Assembly: GCF_011300215.1 (NCBI RefSeq)
Contig: NZ_CP049866.1
Coordinates: forward strand, 1,798,001 to 1,862,000
DNA: 64,000 bases
Direction: 5' to 3'
From: Nocardioides piscis
Lineage (GTDB): Bacteria > Actinomycetota > Actinomycetes > Propionibacteriales > Nocardioidaceae
Every line of letters begins with the position of its first letter. Position 1 is the first letter of the stretch. The notes beneath the pieces were generated by a model, which was not told the origin of the DNA, made no database searches, and saw only the letters and a program-made list of their open reading frames with translations. A program made the translations under genes and the position numbers. Of this stretch, positions 15,625-25,410 are shown piece after piece.

Positions 15625-18414
15625 TCACTGACCTTCGCCTGGAACAGGCAGGTCGTCGCGGCAGAGCAGCGACATCCCCCGGTCGAGTGCCTGGTCGAGG
15701 TCGAGCCGGCCGCCGACGCCGGCAGCCCGGTCCCTGGCCCGGTCGTCGAAGGCGGCCAGCGGGACGCCGACGCGGCGCTCCCGCAGCGCAGCGTCGGCGG
15801 GCACCTGGGTGGTGCCGTCGATCGCCATCGCGCGGTCGGCGGCCGCGACGAGCACGGCGGCCTCCTCGAGGCGGTCCATCCGGATCGCGAGGAACGCCAA
15901 GGTGTCCAGGGCCTCGATCCGGCGGTAGTCGACGCCGTGCCGCTCCAGGACCGGGACTGCCTCGAGCAGGAGCCGTCGAGCCTCGGCGAGGTTTCCCTCC
16001 TCCAGCTCGAGGTCTGCCAGCAGCAGGTCGGCTTCTGCGCGGACACGCTCGTCACCGGCCAGGGCGCGACACTCGGCCAGACAACCTCTCGCGACGGTGA
16101 AGTCGCGCTGGTCGAGGGCTGCCAGCCCCCGGTTCTGGAGGGTGATCGAGATGTCGAGGTCGGGGTTGTCCAGGCGGCGGCGCAGGGCGATGGACTCGTC
16201 CATGAGCGAGACCGCCTCTGCTGTGCGTCCGAGGTCGCGCAGCGCGCCCGCCAGGCTGTTGAGGGCACGGGCGGCCCAGTGCTCGTCGCCGGACTCCTGG
16301 AACAGGGCTCGGCTCCGCTCGAGGAGCGGGTTGCTCAGGTCGCTGCGTCCCTGTTCGCCGCGGCAGATGGCCAGGCCGTACATCGCCCGTGCCCGCAGGT
16401 GCGGGTCGGCGTGCGGTGCCAGGGCCAGGGCGCGTTCGGCCCACTCGACGTCCGGGCTGGCCGGAGTGACGCGATACCAGAACACGGTGAGGGCGGTGGC
16501 GAGTCGCAGGAGGTCGTCGAAGCGTCCGGTGCGCTCCAGGTGCTCCAGCGCGGCCCGGAGGTTGGCTCGTTCCTGGGTCAGCCGCGCCATCAGCGCGGTC
16601 GCCTCTGTGCCGGCCATCCCGGCACGGATCTGGTCGGCGAGGGCCACGAGCTGGTCGGCGTGCCGATCCCGGACGGCGCCCTCGTCGGGGTCGGCGGTGA
16701 GCTGTTCGAGGGCGTGCTCCCGGATGGTCTCCAAGAAGCCGAAGCGTGCTTCGTCCCGGACGACGAGACTGGCCCGGACCAGGGTCATGAGCTGGTCTCG
16801 AGACACGGTGCAGACCTCCTCGGCGGCAGCCGCCTGGAACCCGCCCGCGAACACGGCGAGCGAGCGGAACGCCCGTTGGTCGTCAGGCGCCAGCAGGTTG
16901 ACGCTCCAGTCGATGCTAGCGCGCAACGCGCGTTGCCGGTCCGGCCGCTCCCGAGGGCCGCTGGCCGCGAGGTCCAGCCGCATCTCGGTGGGGGCCACGA
17001 GCTCGTCGAAGGTCATCTCGCCCACCCGGGCGGCGACGAGCTCGATGGCCAGGGGGAGGTTGTCGACGGCGGCGCAGAGCCGACTGATGGCCTCGGTCCG
17101 TGAGGTGTCGAACCGGTGGTCCGCGGCGGTGGCACGCTCGCAGAAGAGCTTGACCGCGTCGGCGTCGGGAAGCGGGTCGATGGCGTGGACCCGTTCGCCA
17201 TAGATCTGCAGCGGGATCCGGCTGGTGACGATCACCTGCACGCCTGGTGCGGCGGTCAGGACGGACGCGAGGAACGCCGCCGCACCCAGGACCTGCTCGA
17301 AGTTGTCGATGACGAGCAGGAGCCGTCTCTTCGCCAGGTGCGACAACAAGGGGGCGAGGAAGTCGTCGCCCAGCGCGTCGATCCCCAGCGACTCCGCCAC
17401 GGCCTGCGGCACGAGCTCGGGATCGACCAGGCTGGCGAGGTCGACGAACCAGACCCCGTCGGCGCACGAGGCCGCATACTCGTGCGCAGCCTGCATCGAC
17501 GTCCGGGTCTTGCCGACCCCACCGGGTCCGGTGAGGGTGACCAGACGAGCACCGGCGCCCAGCTGGGACACCAGCTCGGTGACCTCGACCCGTCGCCCGA
17601 TGAGCTGGGTGGCCGCAGCAGGCAGGTGGCGTCGTGCCCTGAGGTCGGCGTCGTCGAGGCGCAGGCTCGGATCGTCGGCAAGCACGCCCATGTGGAGCCC
17701 CTGGAGCTCGACGCCGGGCTCGAGGCCGGTCTCGGCGACGAGCCTGGCCCGGCCGGCGGCGTAGGTCGCGAGCGCCTCCGACTGCCGCCCGGAGCGGTGC
17801 AGCGCGAGCATCAGGTGGCCACGCAGGTCCTCTCGCAGCGGGTGGGCGGCGACCAGGGCCTCGAGGTCCGCGACGAGGTCGCGGTGGCACCCCAGGGAGA
17901 GCAGCACCTCGGCGCGCCGGGCCGACACGTCCACCCTCACCGAGTCCAGCCTGTGGGCGAGGGCATCGATCGCCCGCAGCTCGCGGACGTCCTGCCAGGC
18001 CTCGCCGCGCCACAGGTCCAGCGCCAGGTCGCAGGCCCGCAACGACTCCTCCCTGTGCCCGGCGAGCAGGAGGTCGTGGGCCTTCGCGGCAAGGGCCGAG
18101 AACTCGTCGACGTCGAAGGAGCTCGCGGCCAGGTCGAGCCGGTAGGCCCGACCGACGGTGACGAGGGTCCCGGCTTGGTCTCCCAGCGCTCGGCGCAACG
18201 CGGAGACGTGAACCTGCAGGTTGCGGAGGGGATCGGCTGGCCCACCACCGGGCCAGATCTCCTCGCTGAGGCGCTCGACCGGGACGGCGTCCGGGGCAGC
18301 CGCCAGGAGCATGGCCAGCACGAGCCTCGGCCTGGCCGCGCCGAGGTCCACCAGCTCGTCTCCTCGCCGGACCTCGAGCGGACCGAGCGCCTGGAAGCGC
18401 AGGGGAGGTGACAT
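15625..18414 (-). CDS. AfsR/SARP-family regulator with BTAD, NB-ARC ATPase and TPR-like domains
   Basis: A 929-residue AfsR-like protein. Residues about 1-95 form an OmpR-type winged helix (FQALGPLEVRRGDELVDLG, LQVHVSALRRALGD). The bacterial transcriptional activation domain follows to about 245. The NB-ARC ATPase has its P-loop GPGGVGKTR near residue 297, LLLVIDNFEQVLG as Walker B and LPLAIELVAARVGEM as the GxP-like motif. The rest is TPR-like helices. SARPs bind direct heptamer repeats 11 bp apart, and such repeats occur in the divergent promoter at 18439-18471, shared with a secreted propeller gene that is a likely target. ATG 18414. Confidence 0.9.
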   Translation of the reverse strand: MSPPLRFQALGPLEVRRGDELVDLGAARPRLVLAMLLAAAPDAVPVERLSEEIWPGGGPADPLRNLQVHVSALRRALGDQAGTLVTVGRAYRLDLAASSFDVDEFSALAAKAHDLLLAGHREESLRACDLALDLWRGEAWQDVRELRAIDALAHRLDSVRVDVSARRAEVLLSLGCHRDLVADLEALVAAHPLREDLRGHLMLALHRSGRQSEALATYAAGRARLVAETGLEPGVELQGLHMGVLADDPSLRLDDADLRARRHLPAAATQLIGRRVEVTELVSQLGAGARLVTLTGPGGVGKTRTSMQAAHEYAASCADGVWFVDLASLVDPELVPQAVAESLGIDALGDDFLAPLLSHLAKRRLLLVIDNFEQVLGAAAFLASVLTAAPGVQVIVTSRIPLQIYGERVHAIDPLPDADAVKLFCERATAADHRFDTSRTEAISRLCAAVDNLPLAIELVAARVGEMTFDELVAPTEMRLDLAASGPRERPDRQRALRASIDWSVNLLAPDDQRAFRSLAVFAGGFQAAAAEEVCTVSRDQLMTLVRASLVVRDEARFGFLETIREHALEQLTADPDEGAVRDRHADQLVALADQIRAGMAGTEATALMARLTQERANLRAALEHLERTGRFDDLLRLATALTVFWYRVTPASPDVEWAERALALAPHADPHLRARAMYGLAICRGEQGRSDLSNPLLERSRALFQESGDEHWAARALNSLAGALRDLGRTAEAVSLMDESIALRRRLDNPDLDISITLQNRGLAALDQRDFTVARGCLAECRALAGDERVRAEADLLLADLELEEGNLAEARRLLLEAVPVLERHGVDYRRIEALDTLAFLAIRMDRLEEAAVLVAAADRAMAIDGTTQVPADAALRERRVGVPLAAFDDRARDRAAGVGGRLDLDQALDRGMSLLCRDDLPVPGEGQ

Positions 18415-18438
18415 GGGGAAACTCTGCCTCAGCCGCGC

Positions 18439-18471
18439 CGCTCAAGGAACCGATTGAGCGATTGTTGAGCG
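18439..18471. promoter_or_regulatory. Candidate SARP operator: three TTGAGCG heptamers
   Basis: TTGAGCG occurs at 18454-18460 and 18465-18471, exactly 11 bp start to start in the same direction, and in inverted form at 18439-18445. SARP regulators bind heptameric direct repeats with 11-bp spacing. The site lies in the 107-base gap between the SARP gene and the divergent secreted-protein gene, so it could control both. Confidence 0.6.
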
Positions 18472-18521
18472 CTCTGGCCCAGCCTGCTGACGTCGCAACC
18501 CACCCCTTTCCTGGAGTCGCC

Positions 18522-20822
18522 ATGTCCAGCAAGACCATCGCCGCCGCCGGCACCCTCACCCTCGCCACGAGCGTCGTCCTGCTCACGGGCACACCCGCCC
18601 AGGCCGGGGTCACCCGTCACGACGGAGTCCCGTTGTTCACCTCGGTCTACAACTGCGAGAGCGTCGTGTGGGGCACCCCCTATCGCGAGACCGGCGCAGG
18701 AGCGGTCGCGTCCGTGCACTACGACGACGCGAAGCCACCGCGCGCCGGGGAGGTGTTCTATGTCGGGATCGAGGTCGGGGCTGTGGGCAACCCCTATCCG
18801 TGCGCCGACCAGTCGATGCGACCTGACCTGACGCTCCCGAGCGGCATCAGCGTGGCGATCTCGTCCACCAACCCGATCCGGTGCACGAAGTGGACCTATT
18901 CGGGCGGGACCGCGAGCCCGACCCCGGAGACCAGCCTCTGCCCGACCACGACCTCGGCTCCTGAGAGCGGAGGCACGGTGGGGCTGGGGAAGTCGGACGG
19001 CGGGACGTGGAAGATCCCGACGGGCGTCGGCTACGAGATCCAGGTGCCGGTGGTCGCCGCTGCGCCCGGCATCAAGACCTTCACCCTTCCCGTCCGGATC
19101 GTCGACGGCAACGACAACCCCATCCTCAGGCCCGTGTCAGGCCCCGTCGAGATCGGAGCGGCCCCGACTCCGACTCCGACGCCGACTCCGACTCCGACTC
19201 CGACTCCGACGCCCACCCCGACTCCGACTCCGACGCCGACTCCGACGCCCACCCCGACCCCGACCCCGACGCCCACCCCCACTCCGACCCCGACCCCGAT
19301 CCCGGGACCCGTGACGGGACGCATCTTCTTCCAGAGCGACCGGGCCGGCGGGATGGAGCTGTTCTCGATGAACCCCGACGGCTCGAGGCTGGCCCGGCTC
19401 ACCCATGACGGCGCCAACACGCACCCGGCCGTCTCGCCCGACGGCACCAGGCTCGCCTACATCCACGGCGGCGACGTGTGGACGATGGACATCGACGGCA
19501 CCGGCAAGCGCCGGATCACCGACACCGCCGAGGTCGAGCAGACGCCCGACTGGTCACCCGACGGGACGCGGCTCGTCTATTCCGCCAGGGGCGTCGGGGC
19601 CGACCAGGAGATCATGGTGCGGGCCGCGGACGGCAGCGGAGCGGCCACGCAGCTCACCGACAACACGTTCCCCGACACCGACCCGACCTGGTCGGAGCCG
19701 CTGGGTGGCGCGCCGCAGGGCCTGATTGCCTTCGTGAGCGCCCGCACGGGTGACACCGACCGCAACATCTACGTGATGTCACCGACCGGGGGCGCCGTCA
19801 AGAACCTCACGCCCTACGGCCAGTACGCCGGGTTGCCCTACCAGGGTCACGACGACTCTCCGTCGTGGACCCCGGACGGCCGGATCGCCTACACCCACAC
19901 GTTCCTGCCCAACGCCGGAGGACTGCCGGCCGTGTGGACGATCAAGCCCGACGGGTCCGCGATGACCCGCGTGTCGACCGACAGCTCGCGCTCGGCCACC
20001 GACCCGGTGTTCTCCCCTGACGGCACCAAGATCGCCTACATCGGCACGGCCGGCACCGATCGCAACGTGGCCGTGATGTCGTCCAACGGATCCGGGGGCT
20101 CGTTCGTCGACACGGCCACCAGCCACGACATCGAGCCGGACTGGCAGGAGGACTCGACCGCTCCCGAGACCACGCTCTCCGGAGCACCGTCGGGCGAGAC
20201 GACAGCCACCGGCGTGAGCATCACCGTCGCCTCCAACGAGCCCGGCTCGACCCTGGAGTGCAGCCTGGACGGCGCGGCGTTCATGCCGTGCTCGTCGCCG
20301 GTGGTCCACACGTCCCTCGGCCTGGGCGCGCACCAGTTCAGGGCCCGCGCCATCGATCCGGTCGGACGCGTCGACCTCACGCCCGTGACCGCGGCCTGGA
20401 CCGTGGTGTCACCGCCGCCCCCCGCGACGGCGACCCCCACGACGCCGCCCACGGCGACCCCGACCACCGGTCCCACCGCCACGACCACCACCACGACCAC
20501 CACCGCGGCCCAGATGTCGACAGTGACGAAGGCGGTGCTGACGAAGGTGCCGACCACCACGCGCGGCGGTCGGCTCAAGGTGCAGGTCACCGGCGCCGCG
20601 AGCCTCGGCAGCATCGACGGCATCGACGGGAAGGCCAAGGTCCTGCTCCGGGCAGTCACCGGCAGCAAGAAGATCTCCAGCACGGCGACGATCACGGGCG
20701 GTACGGCGGCGGTCAGGCTCCCCAAGCTGCCGCGCGGTGCCTACAAGGTGACGGTGCGGTTCCTGGGCTCGGAGGGGATCGAGGGCTCCCGGGCGGTCGA
20801 GAAGTTCCGGGTCCGGCGCTGA
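18522..20822 (+). CDS. Secreted TolB-like beta-propeller protein with Pro-Thr linker and Ig-like domain
   Basis: A 766-residue exported protein. A signal peptide covers residues 1-28 (hydrophobic core, then TPAQA cleavage site). A unique N-terminal domain runs to about 214 and contains several cysteines. A Pro-Thr linker covers about 215-259. PD40/TolB-like blades follow to about 545 ([54 protein letters not shown]). Then comes an Ig-like repeat ([18 protein letters not shown] to [16 protein letters not shown]), a Thr-rich linker and a C-terminal beta domain. There is no LPXTG or C-terminal helix, so it is released or held non-covalently. ATG 18522 follows TGGAG. It is likely under SARP control. 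Confidence 0.8.
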   Translation: MSSKTIAAAGTLTLATSVVLLTGTPAQAGVTRHDGVPLFTSVYNCESVVWGTPYRETGAGAVASVHYDDAKPPRAGEVFYVGIEVGAVGNPYPCADQSMRPDLTLPSGISVAISSTNPIRCTKWTYSGGTASPTPETSLCPTTTSAPESGGTVGLGKSDGGTWKIPTGVGYEIQVPVVAAAPGIKTFTLPVRIVDGNDNPILRPVSGPVEIGAAPTPTPTPTPTPTPTPTPTPTPTPTPTPTPTPTPTPTPTPTPTPTPIPGPVTGRIFFQSDRAGGMELFSMNPDGSRLARLTHDGANTHPAVSPDGTRLAYIHGGDVWTMDIDGTGKRRITDTAEVEQTPDWSPDGTRLVYSARGVGADQEIMVRAADGSGAATQLTDNTFPDTDPTWSEPLGGAPQGLIAFVSARTGDTDRNIYVMSPTGGAVKNLTPYGQYAGLPYQGHDDSPSWTPDGRIAYTHTFLPNAGGLPAVWTIKPDGSAMTRVSTDSSRSATDPVFSPDGTKIAYIGTAGTDRNVAVMSSNGSGGSFVDTATSHDIEPDWQEDSTAPETTLSGAPSGETTATGVSITVASNEPGSTLECSLDGAAFMPCSSPVVHTSLGLGAHQFRARAIDPVGRVDLTPVTAAWTVVSPPPPATATPTTPPTATPTTGPTATTTTTTTTAAQMSTVTKAVLTKVPTTTRGGRLKVQVTGAASLGSIDGIDGKAKVLLRAVTGSKKISSTATITGGTAAVRLPKLPRGAYKVTVRFLGSEGIEGSRAVEKFRVRR
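19164..19298 (+). repeat. Hexanucleotide repeat encoding a Pro-Thr linker
   Basis: About 22 tandem copies of a CCGACN-type hexamer (CCGACT, CCGACG, CCCACC variants) encode 45 residues of alternating Pro and Thr. The unit is a multiple of three, so slippage would change linker length without breaking the frame. Confidence 0.9.
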
Positions 20823-20826
20823 TCGA

Positions 20827-21279
20827 TCACAGGCCCGTGGATCGGCAGGCTCGCCGGCGCAGGGCAGCGACGTAGTCGACGGGGGCGTCCGCTGCCTCGG
20901 CTGCGTCGGCGAGCACGCCGAGGTAGGAGGCGCTGGGCAACCCGCCCTCGTAGGCGTCGAGGACGTAGGCCCAGGCGACCACCTCACCGGCCATGGTGGC
21001 CACCCGCACGCGGGTCCGGCGATAGAGACCGGTGTCGGCGGACTCCCAGCCGTCGAGCAGGCCGGCGTCCTCGGGCGTCACGTCATAGACGGCCACGAAG
21101 ACCTGCTCGAGGGGGTCCTGCACGATCGTGGCCAGCGATCCGTCCCAGCCGTGGTGCTCGCCGCCGAAGGTCAGGCGCCAGCCGGTCAACCAGCCGGTGC
21201 CGCGCAGCGGAGAGTGCGGGCAACGCTCGCCCATTCGTGCCGGGTCCAGGTTGGTCCCGTAGGCGGCGTAGAGCGTCAC
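20827..21279 (-). CDS. Gamma-glutamylcyclotransferase-like (AIG2 fold) protein
   Basis: A 150-residue protein opening with [19 protein letters not shown], the signature of the AIG2/GGCT fold, and containing [20 protein letters not shown] and YRRTRVRV. Family members cyclise gamma-glutamyl groups to 5-oxoproline, but many bacterial members are untested. GTG 21279 is supported by TACCCT ending six bases upstream. It is divergent from the Lpd gene with 45 bases between starts, and its stop lies 4 bases from the convergent propeller gene. Confidence 0.8.
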   Translation of the reverse strand: MTLYAAYGTNLDPARMGERCPHSPLRGTGWLTGWRLTFGGEHHGWDGSLATIVQDPLEQVFVAVYDVTPEDAGLLDGWESADTGLYRRTRVRVATMAGEVVAWAYVLDAYEGGLPSASYLGVLADAAEAADAPVDYVAALRRRACRSTGL

Positions 21280-21324
21280 GGGGCAAGGGTAGCGAGGGTG
21301 CGGCCGAGGGCTAGGGTGGGCGGC

Positions 21325-22731
21325 GTGAGCGACACGCACTTCGACACCCTCGTCCTCGGCGCCGGCCCCGGTGGCTACGTCGCCGCCATCCGCGCCTCCC
21401 AGCTCGGCCAGAAGGTCGCCGTGATCGAGGAGAAGTATTGGGGCGGTGTCTGTCTCAACGTCGGCTGCATCCCCTCCAAGGCGCTGCTGAAGAACGCTGA
21501 GCTGGCCCACACGCTCCAGCACGAGAAGGCCAAGTTCGGCATCGAGGGCGACGCCACGATGTCGTTCGGTCCCACCCACGAGCGCTCGCGCAAGGTCAGC
21601 GCGGGGATCGTCAAGGGCGTCCACTTCCTGATGAAGAAGAACAAGATCACCGAGATCGACGGGTGGGGCACGATCACCAGCCCCACCGAGGTCGAGGTCA
21701 AGGACAAGGACGGCAACACGACGGCATACACCTGCGACAACCTGATCGTGGCGGCCGGCGCGACCGTGCGCCTCGTCCCCGGTGTCGAGCTGTCGGACAA
21801 CGTCGTGACCTATGAGGAGCAGATCCTCACCGACCAGCTCCCCGAGTCGATCATCATCGGTGGCTCCGGTGCGATCGGGGTGGAGTTCGCCTATGTCATG
21901 GCCAACTTCGGCGTCGACGTGACGATCGTGGAGTTCCTCGACCGGATGGTCCCCACCGAGGACGCCGACGTCTCCAAGGAGCTGGCCAAGCACTACAAGA
22001 AGCTCGGCGTGAAGGTGCTCACCTCGACCGCGGTCAAGAACGTCGAGGACACCGGCTCGGGCGTCAAGGTGACCGTCGCGCCCGCGTCCGGCGACGGCGA
22101 CGAGCAGGTGCTCGAGGCCGGCAAGTTCCTCGCCGCCTTCGGCTTCGCTCCGCGGGTCGAGGGCTACGGCCTGGACAAGATCGGGGTGAAGATCTCCGAG
22201 CGCGGGGCGATCGAGATCGACGACTACATGCGCACCAACGTCGAGGGTGTCTATGCCATCGGCGACTGCACCGGCAAGATGATGCTCGCCCACGTCGCGG
22301 AAGCGATGGGCATCGTCGCGGCCGAGACGATCAGCGGCGCCGAGACCATGCCGGTCAACTACGACATGGTCCCGCGTGCGACCTACTGCATGCCGCAGAT
22401 CGGTTCCTTTGGCTATTCCGAGGCGCAGGCCAAGGACAAGGGATACGACGTCAAGACGGCCACCTTCCCGTTCACCGCCAACGGCAAGGCGATGGGCCTG
22501 GGCGAGGCGGTCGGGTTCGTCAAGGTCGTCGCCGACGCCGAGCACAACGAGATCCTCGGCGCCCACATGATCGGCCCCGACGTCACCGAGCTGCTGCCGG
22601 TCCTGACCCTGGCCCAGCAGTGGGACCTCACCGCCGACGAGGTCGCTCGCAACGTCTTCGCCCACCCGACCCTGACCGAGGCCGTCAAGGAAGCCGTGCA
22701 CGGCATCACCGGCCACATGATCAATCTCTGA
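21325..22731 (+). CDS. lpdA: Dihydrolipoyl dehydrogenase (E3)
   Basis: A 468-residue FAD-disulfide oxidoreductase, the E3 component of 2-oxoacid dehydrogenase complexes. FAD-binding [10 protein letters not shown] is near residue 11, the redox disulfide is [13 protein letters not shown], the NAD-binding motif is [12 protein letters not shown], the second FAD motif is GVYAIGDC, and the C-terminal His-Glu pair is in [16 protein letters not shown] 21325 follows TAGGGT by seven bases, so it is probably leaderless. A related but distinct flavoprotein follows after one base. No E1 or E2 gene lies in the window, so the enzyme probably serves complexes encoded elsewhere. Confidence 0.94.
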   Translation: MSDTHFDTLVLGAGPGGYVAAIRASQLGQKVAVIEEKYWGGVCLNVGCIPSKALLKNAELAHTLQHEKAKFGIEGDATMSFGPTHERSRKVSAGIVKGVHFLMKKNKITEIDGWGTITSPTEVEVKDKDGNTTAYTCDNLIVAAGATVRLVPGVELSDNVVTYEEQILTDQLPESIIIGGSGAIGVEFAYVMANFGVDVTIVEFLDRMVPTEDADVSKELAKHYKKLGVKVLTSTAVKNVEDTGSGVKVTVAPASGDGDEQVLEAGKFLAAFGFAPRVEGYGLDKIGVKISERGAIEIDDYMRTNVEGVYAIGDCTGKMMLAHVAEAMGIVAAETISGAETMPVNYDMVPRATYCMPQIGSFGYSEAQAKDKGYDVKTATFPFTANGKAMGLGEAVGFVKVVADAEHNEILGAHMIGPDVTELLPVLTLAQQWDLTADEVARNVFAHPTLTEAVKEAVHGITGHMINL

Positions 22732-22732
22732 C

Positions 22733-24145
22733 ATGGCCGCCGGCACGAAGGACCGCGTCGTCATCATCGGCGGTGGCCCCGGTGGCTATGAAGCCGCCCA
22801 CGTCGCGGCCCAGCTCGGCGCCGAGGTGACGGTCGTCGACACCGACGGGGTCGGCGGCTCGGCGGTCCTGACCGACTGTGTGCCGAGCAAGACCCTGATC
22901 GCGACGGCCGAGCTGATGACGGAGGTCGCCGACTCCGCCGAGCTCGGGATCGACTTCTCCGACCACGAGGGCGATGTGGCGACGACGTTGCGCGTCGACC
23001 TCGGCAAGGTCAACGCGCGCGTCAAGCAGCTGGCCGCCGACCAGTCCAGCGACATCGCGGCCCGGCTCGACCGCGACGGCGTCCGGTTGGTGCACGGGAG
23101 GGGGCGGCTGGCGCCCGACCTCACCGTGGTCGCAACGGCCGCCGACGGCACCGAGGAGACGATCAAGGCCGACGCGATCCTGATCGCCACCGGCGCGGCG
23201 CCGCGGGTGCTGCCCACCGCAGTGCCCGACGGCGAGCGGATCCTCACCTGGGAGCAGGTCTATGACCTGACCGACGTGCCGGAGAAGCTGATCGTCGTCG
23301 GGTCAGGCGTCACCGGCGCGGAGTTCGCCAGTGCCTACCTCGCCCTCGGCATCCCCGTCACGCTCGTCAGCTCCCGCGACCGGGTGCTGCCCGGCGAAGA
23401 CGCAGACGCCAGCGCCGTGCTGGAGGAGGTCGCGACCCGACGCGGCATGGAGGTCTTGTCGAAGTCGCGGATGGAGTCGGTGACGCGCGAGGGCGACGTC
23501 GTGACCGTTCGTCTCACCGACGGCCGCGAGGTCACCGGCTCCCACTGCATCCTGGCCCTGGGGTCGGTCCCCAACACCGCCGATCTCGGGCTGGAGGACG
23601 CTGGCGTCGTCACCGACGACGGTGGCTTCGTCAAGGTCGACCGCGTCTCCCGCACCTCAGCGCGTGGGGTGTACGCCGCCGGCGACTGCACCGGCGTGCT
23701 GATGCTCGCCTCCGTCGCGGCCATGCAGGGGCGGATCGCGATGTGGCACTTCCTCGGCGACGCCGTGGCCCCCCTCGACCTGAAGAAGGTCTCGTCCAAC
23801 GTCTTCACCGCGCCCGAGATCGCCACGGTCGGCTGGTCGCAGCAGGCGGTCGACGCCGGCGAGATCAACGCGACCGTGGTGACGCTGCCGTTGGCCGGCA
23901 ACGCGCGGGCCAAGATGCAGGGTGTGCGCGACGGGTTCGTGAAGCTCTTCATCCGCCCTGGCACCGGGATCGTGGTGGGCGGGGTCGTGGTCGGTCCACG
24001 CGCGTCCGAGCTGATCCACCCGGTCTCGATCGCGGTCGCTGAGTCGCTCACCGCCGATCAGCTAGCCCAGGCGTTCACGGTCTATCCGTCGATGAGCGGC
24101 TCGATCGCCGAGGCGGCCCGTCGACTGCACCGCGTGGAGTCCTGA
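22733..24145 (+). CDS. LpdA-type NAD(P)H:quinone oxidoreductase (flavoprotein disulfide reductase family)
   Basis: A 470-residue relative of E3 that cannot use lipoamide: the redox region reads GGSAVLTDCVPSK, with serine where the first redox cysteine should be. The FAD motif GGGPGGYEAA, the NAD motif VGSGVTGAEFA and GVYAAGDC are kept. The C-terminus AFTVYPSMSGSIAEAARRL replaces the E3 His-Glu pair. This matches M. tuberculosis LpdA (Rv3303c), a quinone reductase. It starts one base after the E3 stop, so both are co-transcribed. Physiological quinone use is inferred from the homologue. Confidence 0.85.
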   Translation: MAAGTKDRVVIIGGGPGGYEAAHVAAQLGAEVTVVDTDGVGGSAVLTDCVPSKTLIATAELMTEVADSAELGIDFSDHEGDVATTLRVDLGKVNARVKQLAADQSSDIAARLDRDGVRLVHGRGRLAPDLTVVATAADGTEETIKADAILIATGAAPRVLPTAVPDGERILTWEQVYDLTDVPEKLIVVGSGVTGAEFASAYLALGIPVTLVSSRDRVLPGEDADASAVLEEVATRRGMEVLSKSRMESVTREGDVVTVRLTDGREVTGSHCILALGSVPNTADLGLEDAGVVTDDGGFVKVDRVSRTSARGVYAAGDCTGVLMLASVAAMQGRIAMWHFLGDAVAPLDLKKVSSNVFTAPEIATVGWSQQAVDAGEINATVVTLPLAGNARAKMQGVRDGFVKLFIRPGTGIVVGGVVVGPRASELIHPVSIAVAESLTADQLAQAFTVYPSMSGSIAEAARRLHRVES

Positions 24146-24149
24146 CGGC

Positions 24150-24920
24150 TCAGAAGCCGCCGCCGTCGGCGCCGCCCCCGCCGCCCCCGCCGCCATCGCC
24201 GCCGAAGTCACCGACAGTGCCGCCGAAGTGGCCGCCGCTGAAGCCGCCGCCGTCCCAGCTCCCCGGGTCCGACCAGGTCCCCGCTGCCGTCCCGGCCATG
24301 CCGGCGGCTGCATAGACCATCGTGAGCCGCGCGGGTTCCATCCGGCCGTCGTGGATGTAGTCGTCGTACCACCCCGCCGCCCAGGGTGCGTAGAGCGGAC
24401 CGGAGGCGAACCACGGGACGCGACGGTTGCCGAGTGGCACCAGCCGGGCGTCAGGCTCGTCGCCGATCGTCAGTCGCTCGAAGTCGCGGAAGCAGACGGG
24501 GAGGCTGCGCGGGACCCCACCCGGGGGCGCCCACTCGACGTCGCGCTCCGCAGGGCCATGGGCGGGGTCGAAGAAGCAGGGCTCGTGACGGGTCGGGCGG
24601 GGGCGCGCGTCGCGTGCTGCCAGGACGCACGCATGGGCGAAGCGGCCTTCGGCAAGGGCTCGGGTGACCGCGCTGACGTCGTCTGCGACCTCAGCCCTGG
24701 CAAGCCGGTCCTTCGCGGCCTCGTAGGCGTCCAGCGCGCGCTGGTAGTCCTGGCGCATGCCCTCGTCGAGTGGGGTGGCCAGTGTCTCCACGTGGAGCTC
24801 GGCGAGCTCCTCGCCGAAGGTGGTGACGTCCTCGTTGACAGCGCGGCGCGAGTGCCGGAACGCATCGAGGGCGGCGAGCCGGGCCTCTCGCCGCGACTTG
24901 CCGATCGAGAATCTAGGCAT
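24150..24920 (-). CDS. Uncharacterised protein with helical N-terminus and Gly-rich tail
   Basis: A 256-residue protein I do not recognise. Residues about 1-105 are charged and helical (SRREARLAALDAFRHSRRAV, DYQRALDAYEAAKDRLARAE), probably coiled coil. The middle is globular with FFDPAHGPAERDVEWAPPGG and a Trp/Tyr-rich segment GPLYAPWAAGWYDDY. The last 45 residues are almost all Gly with Phe, Asp and Ala, such as FGGDGGGGGGGGADGGGF. No signal peptide or membrane helix is obvious. A perfect 18-bp palindrome lies about 125-140 bases upstream of its ATG. It converges with the LpdA-type gene, four bases apart. Confidence 0.6.
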   Translation of the reverse strand: MPRFSIGKSRREARLAALDAFRHSRRAVNEDVTTFGEELAELHVETLATPLDEGMRQDYQRALDAYEAAKDRLARAEVADDVSAVTRALAEGRFAHACVLAARDARPRPTRHEPCFFDPAHGPAERDVEWAPPGGVPRSLPVCFRDFERLTIGDEPDARLVPLGNRRVPWFASGPLYAPWAAGWYDDYIHDGRMEPARLTMVYAAAGMAGTAAGTWSDPGSWDGGGFSGGHFGGTVGDFGGDGGGGGGGGADGGGF

Positions 24921-25043
24921 TGGGTCTCACCAAGTTCGCACGTCGCCCAGGTCCGCCCAGCGTCGAGCACGCACCCCGGGACAGCACCAAGATAGGCCCG
25001 ATCGACGTGGTCTGCCAGCCGCTGCCGCTGGCCTTTTCTGAAG

Positions 25044-25061
25044 CTGACTGACGTCAGTCAG
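25044..25061. promoter_or_regulatory. Perfect 18-bp palindrome, candidate operator
   Basis: CTGACTGACGTCAGTCAG is its own reverse complement and has no loop, so it looks like a dimer-binding site rather than a terminator. It lies in the 177-base gap between the monooxygenase-like gene and the Gly-rich protein gene. A related CTGACGGACGTC follows at about 25073. The rest of this gap shows nothing else. Confidence 0.55.
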
Positions 25062-25097
25062 GTTGCGATCTGCCTGACGGACGTCCATTTCGTGACA

Positions 25098-25394
25098 TCA
25101 CGCCGTGAGCACGGTCGTGAAGTGCTCGACCACCGGGAACGGCTCGTAGAAGTGGTGGAGCAGGGCACGCCACTGCTGATAGCCGGGTGAGCCCCGGAAC
25201 CCCTCGGTGTGGTCCTCGAGCCGCTCCCACTGCACCAGCAGGAGGTAGCCCGACGGCCGCTCCAGGCACCGCGACAGCGTCAGACCGGCGAAGCCGGGCA
25301 CCGCGGCGACGATCTCCTTGGCCTGGGCGAACGCCTCCTCGAACTCGGTCTCTCGGCCGGCGACGACGGGCAGGAGCGCGTGTTCGAGGATCAC
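25098..25394 (-). CDS. Antibiotic biosynthesis monooxygenase (ABM)-fold protein
   Basis: A 98-residue ferredoxin-like ABM-domain protein. VILEHALLPVVAGRETEFEEAF opens the first strand and helix, followed by VPGFAGLTLSR, YLLLVQWERLEDHTEGFRGS and WRALLHHFYEPFPVVEHF. Family members include small heme-degrading or quinone-forming oxygenases and many of unknown role. GTG 25394 is chosen for the family start; the frame reaches a TTG 18 bases upstream. A perfect inverted repeat lies 17-34 bases upstream. The function is not determined. Confidence 0.75.
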   Translation of the reverse strand: MILEHALLPVVAGRETEFEEAFAQAKEIVAAVPGFAGLTLSRCLERPSGYLLLVQWERLEDHTEGFRGSPGYQQWRALLHHFYEPFPVVEHFTTVLTA

Positions 25395-25410
25395 CCGAGG
25401 ATGGTGGCAC

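Noticed and set aside
19164..19298. Tandem repeat that could be mistaken for a CRISPR array
   Set aside because: The unit is six bases with no spacers and encodes Pro-Thr in frame.
20823..20826. Terminator between the convergent propeller and cyclotransferase genes
   Set aside because: The gap is four bases and no stem-loop is evident there.
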